From Dillenia suffruticosa (Eukaryota; Streptophyta; Magnoliopsida; Dilleniales; Dilleniaceae), in the NCBI GenBank assembly GCA_033439265.1, contig JAVTVX010000016.1, positions 19,080,701 through 19,144,700 of the forward strand: DNA of 64,000 bases. Direction: 5' to 3'. Both the position numbers and the translations under genes were made by a program. Positions 39,338 to 50,564 of the stretch are shown in pieces. Within the stretch, counting starts at the first letter, position 1, and the number at the start of each line of letters is the position of its first letter. The notes under the pieces are model-generated. The model made no database searches. It had not been told where the DNA came from and saw only the letters and a list, made by a program, of their open reading frames with translations.

Positions 39338-39845
39338 GCTTTGAGGTATTATTATATTTACACTGAATAAGGAAACCCTGCATTTGTTTCCTAAGATGTG
39401 CGATGGCTACACTTTCATTCCCTAATTTAGAGCCTCAAACAGGAGGCAATATCAATTTATATAGAATAAAATTCAAGTGCATTAATGGTGTTGTAATATT
39501 CTATTAGTGTAGGATATATGATTTAATCGATGGTTTATAAAGAAAAAATCATATGATTTATCCTATGATTAAACCAAATATATATTTATAAACGTATTTA
39601 TTCAAAAAAATCACGTGTCTTCCGGTCATCAATCATATGTCAACATGTAAGCTGTCACATGTTGGGAGAGTCAATGAACTCGAATTCAAGTTCTAAAAAT
39701 AATAAAAAATGATTGAAAGAACTAACTCTTAAAATAAATTTTACAATACTCGAACTAAATTAATTGGACAAAATCTGAATGTTGGGATGGAAAAAATATA
39801 TATAAGCTGCCACATGACTCCAGCTCACCGGCCTCGTGTCGCGAT

Positions 39846-40168
39846 GTCAGCAACAATGCATTGTCCGATCAGTGACAACATGGCATCGGGTCATCAACCA
39901 CATGTCCATCTGTCAGAATTCTCCTCCCTTCAGCCCAATAGCCACGTGTTGCTCGCTCAATAACCATGTGTCACTCTGTCAGCAACCACGTGTAATCAAC
40001 TCAATGAGCACATGGCATCGGGTTATCAGCCACCTGTCAACCAGTCAGCAACAACCTATCTCCAAGTCACTCACCGTGCATCCCCGTGCCAATAGCCACG
40101 TGCCCCATCACTGAGTCAGCAGCCACGAATCATCCCATCAGCAACCACATTTCATCCGGTCATCAGGC
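39846..40168. repeat. 22-bp minisatellite with a CACGTG core, about 14 units
   Basis: Consecutive units are mostly exactly 22 bp and align to a consensus of about GTCAGCAACCACGTGTCATC plus two bases. The palindromic G-box CACGTG is kept in units near 39943, 39988 and 40097 and altered in the others (for example CACATG). Weakly similar sequence occurs at 39610-39670. It lies 0.5-0.9 kb upstream of the defensin-like gene and beside the Gypsy element. G-boxes bind bZIP and bHLH factors; a regulatory role is inference. Confidence 0.8.
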
Positions 40169-40576
40169 TAGTCTTGACAAGTTAGGCAATGTCTTGTTAG
40201 ATTTACTAATATGGTAGATTAAACCTAAGTTTTGGCCTATCATAGGCCATGAGCCAGATTCACGTCAGTAAGTTTTATAAGGCCTCTATCTAATTCCCCC
40301 TAATTAGTATATATTTTATTGAAATTTTTATATTTAATAATCAAGTGATTGAAATTTGTTTATAAGTTTCGCCCAATAGATTAACATGTACCAAACTTAA
40401 TTTTTCGGTCGATCATAGATCACAAGTGAACTTATGTCGGTACTTTCTATGGTAACTAGATTCTCTTAGAGTTTGTATTTGATTCAAGTCGACTCCTTTC
40501 TTATCCTACTCAACTTGTCCATATGGATACCAGCTTACACTTTTGAGTAAAATTCAGGTGACTTATGTATGAATCT

Positions 40577-42107
40577 TTATAGGGTTTAATTGAGTATAAT
40601 ATTTACAATTGATTTTACATTATTTTTGAATAAATTTTACACTAATATTTATGTTTTATCACATTTGATTTAGAAAAAAATTTATTATGAAAAATAAGAT
40701 AAATTGGAGTAATTTTACAAAATATGAAAAATTGGATAGAAATGCTCTTTCATTAGCACGTGGGCACGTTGAATTTGAGGAGAAATACAAGACTTTTGAA
40801 AATTTTTTTCCTAATATTAAGAAGTGTGAAATTTTGAGAAGTTGCAAATGTCAAAAATACTATATTTAGGATTTTTCTTTTATTTGAAGTTTTTAAAATT
40901 TTATTCCTTAGAGAGTTTCATTCAATTTTAAAAAATATTTTTTGAATAATCTTATTAAGATAAAAATAGGAACATTTTACCTTTTGGCTTTAGGACTGCA
41001 CCCGGCTCTTGGGATCTATATATTGCCCTATTCTTGACTTTGGAGAAAAAACAATAACAAAGGAGGCAATGGCGGGGCAACCCCCTTGAGGGCAGCAAAC
41101 ACCATTTTCTTCGGAGGAAGGGGCAGCAACCCCCACATCCACAATAGCCGACAGCTTCAAGGAGTTTTCTTCCTTGCTTTTGGAATAAAAAAGGAGACAC
41201 ATATCAGGAGAAATAAAGCTACAGTCAGGATGGGACATACTTCTTGTAATTTCATTTTTCTTCCACGTCAATAAAATCATTTAGTGAGTTTTCTTTCCAT
41301 GTTTTATTTTTAATTTATTTTTTTCTAATCAAAAGATTATTAAAATCTTGATAAATGATAATTGTGAAATCTAAATAATTTTATTTACTTGATATTTGTG
41401 GATATTTATTTAATCTTTGTATTGTGATTGTTTTGAAATTGTTAAATAAAGCGTCATGTTTAATAACCCTAGAATAATCTACAATCATTTAAAAACACAC
41501 AAATTATAAAAACAACAAGATTTGTGTGTTTTTAATAGAGTGGTAATTGATATAGTTTTATGACCTCGCAAACGGTAAGATTTATGTCAAAAGATTAAAT
41601 AATTTAATTTAAATAAATTCAGATTGAAATTTACTGATTAGAATTAGGTCTCTCGAAATCTTAATACTGTCGGAACATTAAATCCAATAAGAATCTCTTG
41701 GATTGTCTTTCGATTATGAAAATAATTAACGATGGTATCTTGATTACCGAAAAAGTAAGGAGAAATTGATCGTTTTGTACTATTTAGTGGCTATAACCAA
41801 TCTATTCGCATAATATCAAGTAATTTTTATATCGATAATCAATCAAATACATTAAGATGAAAATAACTCATTTGGTTAGATTGTACTCTTATTGACATTC
41901 TCTCTTTTAATTAGCATTATTTAGTTATTTATTTTAGTTAATTTTTATTGATTTATTTATTTTTGTTAGATTTAAATAATCTCTCGAATTCTCGTATTTT
42001 CATTTTTCTTAAAAGAGATAAATTCGTCGCTCCCTGTGGATTTGACTCTGCTCACCCGACTCATCTTTAATGAAATAGGTAATTAAATTTTTTGTTGTTT
42101 GACGAGT
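40577..42107 (+). repeat. Left LTR, copy matching the right LTR
   Basis: It aligns to 46519-48070 along its whole length. A TATA-like 'ctatatattgccc' near 41015 and AATAAA near 41268 mark probable U3/R parts. The extreme 3' end is replaced by unrelated sequence at about 42108-42180. Confidence 0.8.
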
Positions 42108-42179
42108 TTACTTTCATTGTGACGGCTGTTGTGCATTGGAGGAGGATTCTCACGGCTGCAGCCACACTTCTCCATTGTT

Positions 42180-43053
42180 AAACATTTATTTTCAATGATA
42201 TTCATAATTTTAGTAAATTTTTATTTTTATATGTCTTCATTTTAATTTTTTTTCTAATTGAAGGTCAGTTGAAAATTGGATTCATCAAATTGTGAGATCT
42301 AAATATGCTTATTCTTTCAACAATTATAGGTATTTATTTAATTCCTACATTTCATGGATCATGATTTTTTAGAATTTATTGAATAGGTGGTCAATATTTA
42401 ATAGATTTAAAATAATTTACAACTAATTAAAACGGTAAATTTGTAATTGTTTATTGGTTTTAATAAAGTGGTAATTGACATTCGTGTCATGGGAATGACA
42501 TTCGTGTTATGGAATTAAATGATCTAATTTAAATGAACCTGATATATATTTGTTAATTAGAATTGACACTCTCTAAATCTTAATGCTATTGAAATCTTCA
42601 ATTCTAAGAGTTTCTCTAGGGTTGACTCTTAGGGAAATAATTAATAAACTTCTCTTAATTATCGACGAAATAAGGAGAGATTGGTCGTTGGACAATTGTC
42701 ATCAACCATAACCAATTTATTTATGCATTGTTGAATTATCCATGAATCAATGATCAATCGATTGAATCAAAGTGGAAACGAACCCTTCAACTAGATTAAT
42801 TTATCTTGATTTTTATTCATTGAATTTTGTCCGATTTTAATTTGTCGTTCTACTATTTCGATTTTAATTATTTGTTTATTTAGATTTAATAGTTAATTTA
42901 GTCGATTTAAAACCCCCAAATTTTATTTTAATTTTTATTACCTTAAAGGAAATAAATCTCCTTTTTTCATGTGATTTCGACCCTACTTGTCCTAAACTTG
43001 TCTTTCTGAAGTAGGTAATTTATTTTTGGTTATTCAACGACACACCAAATTTT
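42180..43053 (+). repeat. Second, diverged LTR 3' part next to the primer-binding site
   Basis: Its block order (a 'gtggtaattgaca' block, 'aaataattaa', 'aggagagattggtcgtt', 'aggtaattta', then 'cacaccaaatttt') parallels the 3' half of both other LTRs, with far more changes. It ends exactly where the primer-binding-like site begins. Confidence 0.7.
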
Positions 43054-43073
43054 GACGCCGTTGCTGGGGAACT
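43054..43073 (+). other. Primer-binding-like site of the Gypsy element
   Basis: The sequence gacgccgttgctggggaact directly follows the LTR end 'caccaaatttt'. It closely resembles the GGCGCCGTTGCCGGGGA type of Tat/Athila elements. Confidence 0.7.
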
Positions 43074-46000
43074 ATATTAAGTGATTTATTTCTTTTAAAT
43101 TTTTTTCCTTGTTTTCAAGACTAACCCTTTGTAGGGAATTTGCTGAAACTTGTAAGAGCTTAAAAGAGAAAAATATCAACCACGAAGATATTGCAGCCCA
43201 GCGGACTTTAAGGAAGTTAACAACCCCTGAATTAAATCAACAACCTTTCTGCATTAATTTTTCCAATATTACAACCCCATTTGAATTAAGATCTGAACCG
43301 ATTCATTTATTACCTAAATTTCATGGTTTTGCATGTGAGTATCCTCACAAACACGTTGAGGAGCTCCACATTGTTTGTTCCACCATGAGATCAAAGGGGG
43401 TAATTGAAGAATAATTTAAACTTGTTGTTTTTCCTTTTTCTTTGGTAGATAGGGTCAAGGATTGGCTCTTGTATTTGCCTTCTGGTTCTATTACTACTTG
43501 GCTTGATTTGGAGATGATGCTTTTAGAAAAAAAAAATTTCAGCTTCCCGTGTAGCTACTATTAGAAAGAAAATTTGTAAAATAAGACAGTACAACGGGGG
43601 AACCTTATATGAATCTTGGGAAAGATTTGAACAACTATGTACTAGCTGTCCTCAACATCAGATTCCATAACAATTATTGATCCAATATTTCTATGAAGAT
43701 CTATCCCCAATAGAACAGAACATGATTGATGCTACGAGTGGAGGAGCATTGGTGAACAAAACACCCGATGAAACGAGAAATTTGATCTCAAACATAGCAA
43801 CCGATGCCCAACAATTTGGAATAAGACTAGAAATTCTAAAGAGGGTCAACGAGATAAGTGATTTTTCTATTGGTCAAGAATTGAAAGAACTAACTTCTTT
43901 TATACGTAATTTTATTATAGGACAAACACAATAGGTCAAGACATATAGAGTTTGTTCTAATTTTGGTCATCTCACAGATTTGTGCTCTACCCTTCAGGAA
44001 AATTCAAACGAACAAATCAATGCAGCGGGAGGATTTCCGAGACAACCACAACGGAAGTATGATCCATATTTGAATATCTACAACCAAGGATGGTGGGATC
44101 AACCAAACTTCAGTTATGGAAATTGGCAACAAGAGTTCCCACAACAATCACAATGCCGACCACAATTTCAATCTCAGTAACCCTCTTTGAATCCAGGTAT
44201 GTCTCTAGAATATATTGTTAAAAATTTGGCTAACAGCACTCAACAATTTCAGCTAGAGATAAGAACCCCATCCAAAACTTGGAAAATCAGATGTCGTAAT
44301 TGACAACGACCGTAAGTCGAATGGAGAAAAATAATGGGAAGCTATCCTCTCAAGTAGAGATCAACCTGAGAAAAAACGTGAGTGTTATGGTAATCAAGAA
44401 TGAAAGGAAATTGCATGACAACTCATCGACAACTAAAGAAGATAAAGAGACCAAACAAAGCAAAGCATCAATATTGAATGAATCGGCAACGAAAATAAGT
44501 GAGGAGCTGAACAACTCAAATTTGAAACTAATTATCTCTCCTCATTTTCCTGGTAGGTTGGCATATTCCGAGAAACAAGATGATGAGAAGGAGATGGATT
44601 TCATTGTTCATGACTCTTTTGTGCAAAATAAATTAGATTTTTGGTTTGAAGAGAATTTTATAAATAATTTTGCATAATGGGACAAATTTTTTCAAGACAA
44701 ACTCCCATATCGAAAATAATTTATGGTAGACCAAAAAGTCCTTCATTTCATTTCAAAATTGAAATTCATGTTAGGCAAGTTGAAGTCAAAATAGACTGGA
44801 CAGATATTTGAGCGAGATTGAAACGAGAAGATCATGTTGAGCTAAAGACACGAAACAAAGACGCTTATTGGGAGGGTTTCTCTCTCCACCTTGAAGCCTC
44901 AAGAATGGAACGAAATGCTTGATGTTTAAGGCATGCCTACGTTATAATTTTTTTTTTCGAATTCGTTGGAATTGTTTCTCCATTCTCCACTCTGCCCTAG
45001 GGGAATATTGTTCTCACATTCTTCTTTTATTTCTTTATTCTTTTTCTTTTATTTTGTTTGATTGATTTTATGTATTTTTTTTTCTTTTCTCTCTCTCTTA
45101 ACTTGAGCATACATTGGAGACAATATATGATTTAGGCGTGGGGGGATGTTAGATGTTTCATTATTTATTTATTTATTTATACACTATTTTAATTTTCTTT
45201 ACTATACTAATTTAGATTTTGTTTCTTCAAAAATAAAAGAATTTTAAAAAATGAAAAAAATTACGATTTTTCTTAGTTAACGTATGCTATTTGGTTGGCT
45301 AGAGGTATATGAAAAATGGTTTGTATCAATGGCTTTTGTACTTGAAATAACTACTCATATCTTTAATAGTTTTTTTTGAATGATGAATATATAAGATTTG
45401 ACACAAATCCTACTTAAAAAGTGAGGTTTTGAGCCATAAACGAGCAAATTCATTCTTTGTACTCAAGATTATTTTTCTTGATGAGTGATTATCACACTTA
45501 AATTGCACATTCTATAACTTGCATTGTTATGCATTTCGAAACCACATTCTAGAATTTCATACATTAAAATGACAAAGACAATTAGGTTATACTCTATTTT
45601 TGGCTTTCTTAAAATCCCTACCCTGATTTCATAAACCTGTAGTTAACCAAATTTGAGCTTTTATCATTTTTCTTCTTTGAAACCTACTTAATACAACACC
45701 TAGTCTTTAATTTTTGCTTTCGTTTCAAACTCTTGAACCAAAAGTATATATAATTAATTGCATGGTTTTTGTTTTATATTCACCTCAATAGGAAGATGAT
45801 GATTGGAATTTTGATGTTGACATTTTCATGAAAATGATATATGTTAGGAAAAAAAAAAGAAGAAAAAAAAAGAAAAGTGTTTCATTTTGATTGAAAATTT
45901 ATTCATTTACACTTCAGTTATGGAGATTAGAAAAATCGATTGACATTCTTGTATACTATTTGCTATTGGCTATACATTTGAATAGCAAGAAATTTTGTTT

Positions 46001-46518
46001 GTTATTTGTTTGAGGCAAAAATCGATCAATATTTTGAAAATTGTATAGATTGATTATATATTACCTTTGGTATATTTTTAACCCTTAAATATCAGCTTAT
46101 CATACCATTTACCCAAATCTCGTTACAACTAAATAAAAGACATTTAGATTAATGGATGAAATTCCAATTTTTAAGTGATGGAGATTTGATATATTTGCAA
46201 GCATATGATAGTGTCATTCCATATTGTTGGTTTGAGATATATATATATATTTTTCACCATTTCGAGTGCATTAGAGTGACCCCTTGGAGGGGATTGTCGA
46301 ATCTTACTGTTTGGATTTCATAAGAGGCTGTTAGGATATATAGTAATTGTTTTAGTGCGGATCGTTGTAAAATACTTGTTATTTCGATTGTGTTTTCGGT
46401 TTGACTCTTATGGTATTTATCGGCTTGGAAGATTGGAAGAAAAAATAGGTTTGATAGTTTAAATTTTATTTTAGTTAGGAATATTTGAGGACAACTATCA
46501 TCTAGGTGTGAGAGAATT

Positions 46519-48087
46519 TGATAGGGTTTAATTGAGTGTAATATTTACAATTGATTTTATATTATTTTTTAATAAATATTATACTAATATTTATGTTTTA
46601 TGACATTTGATTTAGAAAGAGAATTATTATGAAAAATGAAGAAAAACAAACTAAATTGGAGTAATTTTGCAAAACATGAAAAATTGGACAGCAATACTTT
46701 TTCATTAGCACGTGAGCACGCTGAATTTGAGGAGAAATACAAAATTTTTGAAAATTCTTTTCTAATATTAAGGAGTGTGAAATTTTGAGAAGTTGTAAAT
46801 GTTAAAAATACTCTATTTATGATTTTTTTCTTTTATTTGAAGTTTTTAGAATTTTATTTTTAAAGAATTTCATTCAATTTTAGAAAATATTTTTTAAATA
46901 ATCTTACTAAGGTAAAAATAGGAAAATTTTACCTTTAGGCTTTAGGGTTGCACCCGACTCTTGGGATATATATATTGCCCTATTCTTGACTTTGGAGAAA
47001 AAACAGTAACGGAGGCAGCAGCTGGGCGGCCCCCTTGGGGGCAGCAAACACCACTTTCTCCGGGAGGAGGGGGCAGCAGCGCCCACATCCACAGTAGCCA
47101 GCAGCTTCAATGAGTTTTCTTCCTTGCTTTTGGAATAAAAAAGGAGACACATATTGAGACACATATTAGGGGAAATAAAGCTACAGTCGAGAAGGGACAT
47201 GCTTCTTGTAATTTCATTTTTCTTCCACGTCAATAAAATTCATTTAGTGAGTTTTCTTTCCATATTTTATTTTTAATTTATTTTTTTCTAGTTAAAAAAT
47301 TATTGAAATCTTGATAAATAATAATTGTGAGATTTAAATAATTTTATTTGTTTGATATTTGTGAATATTTATTTAACCTCTATGTTTAATATTTATAATT
47401 GTTTTGGGATTGTTAAATAGAGCGTTATATTTAATAATCTTAGAATAATCTACAATTATTTAAAAACAATAAAATTTGTGTGTTTTTTAATAGAGTGGTA
47501 ATTGACATAATTTTATGATATCGCAAGCAGTAAAATTTATGTCAAGAGATTAGGTAATTTAATTTAAATAAATTCAGATTGGAATTTACTAATTAGAATT
47601 GGTTTTTTCTAGATCTTAATACTGTCAGAATATTAAATCAACATTAAATCCAACGAGAGTTTCTTGAGTTATCTTTCGATTAGAGAAATAATTAACAATG
47701 ATATCTTGATTACCTTAGAAGTAAAAAGAGATTGATCGTTTCATGATATTTAGTGGCTATTACCAATTTATTCGCATAATATCGAGTAATTTTTGTATCG
47801 ATAATCAATCAAACACATTAAGGTGGAAATAACTCATTTGGCTAGGTTTTACTTTCATTGACATTCTCTCTTTTAATTAGCATTATTTAATTGTTTATTT
47901 TAGTTAATTTTTATTGACTTATTTATTTTTGTTAGAATTAGATAATCTTTCAAATCTCCATATTTTCATTTTCCTTAAAAGAAATAAATTCGGCGTTTCC
48001 TGTGAATTCGACTCTGCTCACTCTAAACTCATCTTTAGTGAAATAGGTAATTTTATTTTTGATTGTTTAACGGCCCACCAAATTTTT
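46519..48087 (+). repeat. Right LTR of the Gypsy element
   Basis: It starts TGATAGGG after a purine-rich tract (about 46505-46518) and ends near 'cccaccaaatttt'. A TATA-like site lies near 46970 and AATAAA near 47233. It is about 1.57 kb long. Confidence 0.8.
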
Positions 48088-48238
48088 TCAAAGTACAAAT
48101 CAATGTTGTAGTTGAGTTTATTAATGTTACGTTTGCATTTGATAATCCAAACAAAATGTCTTGTGTAGTTCATCTTGCATCTACCTAGTTGTTTGAGTGG
48201 ACAATTCATTACAGAACATAGTGAGGTGAGACATTGAC

Positions 48239-48333
48239 CTTCTTTTGTCTACTATAAGGCCAATACCGGACTTGTAGGGCTTGGACCCTCACTGAGCCTC
48301 TTGCACCACTCAGCCAGGCGACCGGCGGTGTCG
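48239..48333 (-). mobile_element. Short tRNA-derived SINE beside the Gypsy element
   Basis: The minus strand carries TGGCTGAGTGGTGCAAG (box A, Ser/Leu-tRNA style) and GGTCCAAGCCC (box B). It is flanked by perfect 9-bp repeats GACATTGAC at 48230-48238 and 48334-48342. It is 95 bp long, with an A-rich 3' end (AGACAAAAGAAG). Confidence 0.75.
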
Positions 48334-48342
48334 GACATTGAC

Positions 48343-49145
48343 ATTGCAGTAGACATTGCTTGTTTAAGAATAACATAATATGGTCATTGACCCGTATTCT
48401 AATTTGAGCTTCATCATCTCTGCTATAACCATTCTGTTTCTTTTCTTCCTTCTAAACAACGTTCTGCTCTTATTAATCTTTTCCAGAAAGAGATCTCTAC
48501 TTTTACATCATCAGCAAAAACAATGGGATCAGCCAAATCAAATCCAGTCCAGTTTGATCCATCCAGTGTTGTACACCCATAACTTTGGTTAATGTACTCT
48601 TCCAATTTTTCATTCTTACTCGATTGTACAGTGAGAGTAGATAAGAACAATCAATAGTAATCACTGAAGCCCATCTGAAATTCACATATATACAATATAT
48701 AGTATAGAATATTTTATATATACACATATGTGTGTGTTTATGTGTATATGTGTATATGTGTATATATGTATGTGTATATAATGCCATACATAGCCCTCCA
48801 AAGGTTCTCTTTTACCTCTTCTCATTTTCTGCATTTTGACAGAAGTCACCCGGAAAAGTGAAACTCAGACCGCAGGTCATTCTCTCCTTAATTCTTTTTA
48901 ACCCTGGCATGAACTCTTAGGTTAAAAAGATGAAAATTGTTGCACATATGAGATCCATCAGCACAAGGCACAGATATCATCACATGGATACAGGGAGGTT
49001 GATAAGAGAGATCAAATTATCATACTGAAGTTAAGAGTAAATCGACCATTGTATTTGGTTCACACACAAGGGAGAGACAAAAGGGGTATGGTCGCATCTC
49101 CTATGTACACAGCACATAAAAGATTCCTCCATAACTGTGATATGC
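48343..49145. other. 3' flank of the 139-aa protein gene, TG/TA microsatellite
   Basis: An imperfect (TGTA/TG)n tract lies at about 48700-48780. The bases near 49145 are the likely 3' UTR of the minus-strand gene. No other coding region is supported. Confidence 0.5.
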
Positions 49146-50517
49146 CTAATCATCAGTAGGAGGTGGTTGTTCGTCATCAGGAGGTGAGCATTTTGCCTGC
49201 CTCTGGTTCCATTTTGCCCATGCCCACTGCAGGAGAAGGAATCCTCCAAGTGCATAGACCTGAAATAGCCATAATCAGATATTCCGATGAGAAGAATGCA
49301 TCCTGATGTCTCACAGACATTAGAAACAAGCCGTTGGTTCACATATTACCATCAGCTTAACTATACCTGGAAGTAGTTCAAATCTCAGTACTAAGATGAG
49401 AAGATAGTAACTTGTTAATGAAACATATTTGTACTTTTGAACATATGTTTGTTTTGCTTATGACACACAAGAAGGGCACAGCACTCGAAACCTAGAAAAA
49501 GCAAAACAACTTGGACACAACAGATCCAGCACAGATCACCCAAAAGCAGCTTCCTCAGCCAGAAAAATGAAGATCCAGCATATGCTCGGAGCTAGAAATG
49601 GTAATTAAGTAACAAGAAGATCCCGATCTGGCTGGACCAGAGTTCAACAGTCCACACATTCAGGATTTTGAACCTTCCAATGTTTTCCTCATATCGTTCA
49701 TAGCATGTATGGTGATGAAATTCAGCTGCTTCCAGCAAAACAACTTGGACACACTAGAAGGGAATGGAACTTAACGCCTAGAAAAAGCAAAACAACTTGG
49801 ACACAACAGATCCAGTACAGATCACCTAAGACCAGCTTCCTCAACCAGAAAAATGAAGATCCAACATATGCTCGGAGCTAGAAATGGTAATTAAGTAACA
49901 AGAAGATCCCAATCTGGCTGGACCAGAGTTCAACAGTCCACACATTCAGGATTTTGAACCTTCCAATGTTTTCCTCATATCGTTCATAGCATGTATGGTG
50001 AAATGCAGCTGCATCATTTTCCTGTTTTTCATTTCACAAGGGTAACATTGGTGCATATCTTGCAGGAAAACAGCTAAATCACACCTATTCCATGCTTTCA
50101 CTTCAAATCTCTCCCATCCAAGTCAAAAACATTTTCCCCATTTCTCTTTCCCCTTTGGCCTCACAAAAATCTGAATTGTGATGCATCAAGGAATAGCTTA
50201 AAAGGGACATATTAGGAAAACTTATTGTTATTGGTTTTATCATGTTTATTATGGTTTTAATAATAAATTTAAGTTATTATGTTGATTCAGAAAAAAAAAA
50301 AAATTAATGTTAGTGTCATATGCAATTCTTCTTTCAAATTCAATAAACTTATATCTCTGATTTTAGTCTAACAATGTCGCCTCCACTTTCTTCGACTAGT
50401 TATTACACATGACACTAATTATTCTTACAGTCTCTCTAATTCTGATCTTTTCAATGTTCCTCCCAAAGAATCAAATTCTGTTAAACTTGTGCATTTCTGT
50501 AAGTACAAGTTGAAAAC

Positions 50518-50564
<47 letters not shown>

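Larger units (their letters stand above)
40577..48087 (+). mobile_element. Ty3/Gypsy LTR retrotransposon (Tat/Athila-like), broken, with composite 5' end
   Basis: A decayed element of about 7.5 kb. The right LTR is about 46519-48087. The left side starts near 40577 and carries the matching LTR up to about 42107, then a second, more diverged LTR 3' part up to 43053. A primer-binding-like site (43054-43073) follows, resembling the GGCGCCGTTGCCGGGGA type seen in this group. The internal region holds gag remnants (about 43109-44670; the motif LLPKFHGFACEYPHKH is typical of Tat/Athila gag) and a long non-coding 3' part; no reverse transcriptase or integrase was recognised. A polypurine-like tract precedes 46519. 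The two matching LTRs differ at about 8-10 percent by eye, suggesting insertion a few million years ago at usual plant rates. The element is broken many times over and looks non-autonomous. No clear target duplication is visible. Confidence 0.85.

Noticed and set aside
40955-47233. Two similar minus-strand frames of about 100 codons (40990-41280 and 46907-47233)
   Set aside because: They are the same stretch of the two Gypsy LTRs read backwards, not a duplicated host gene.
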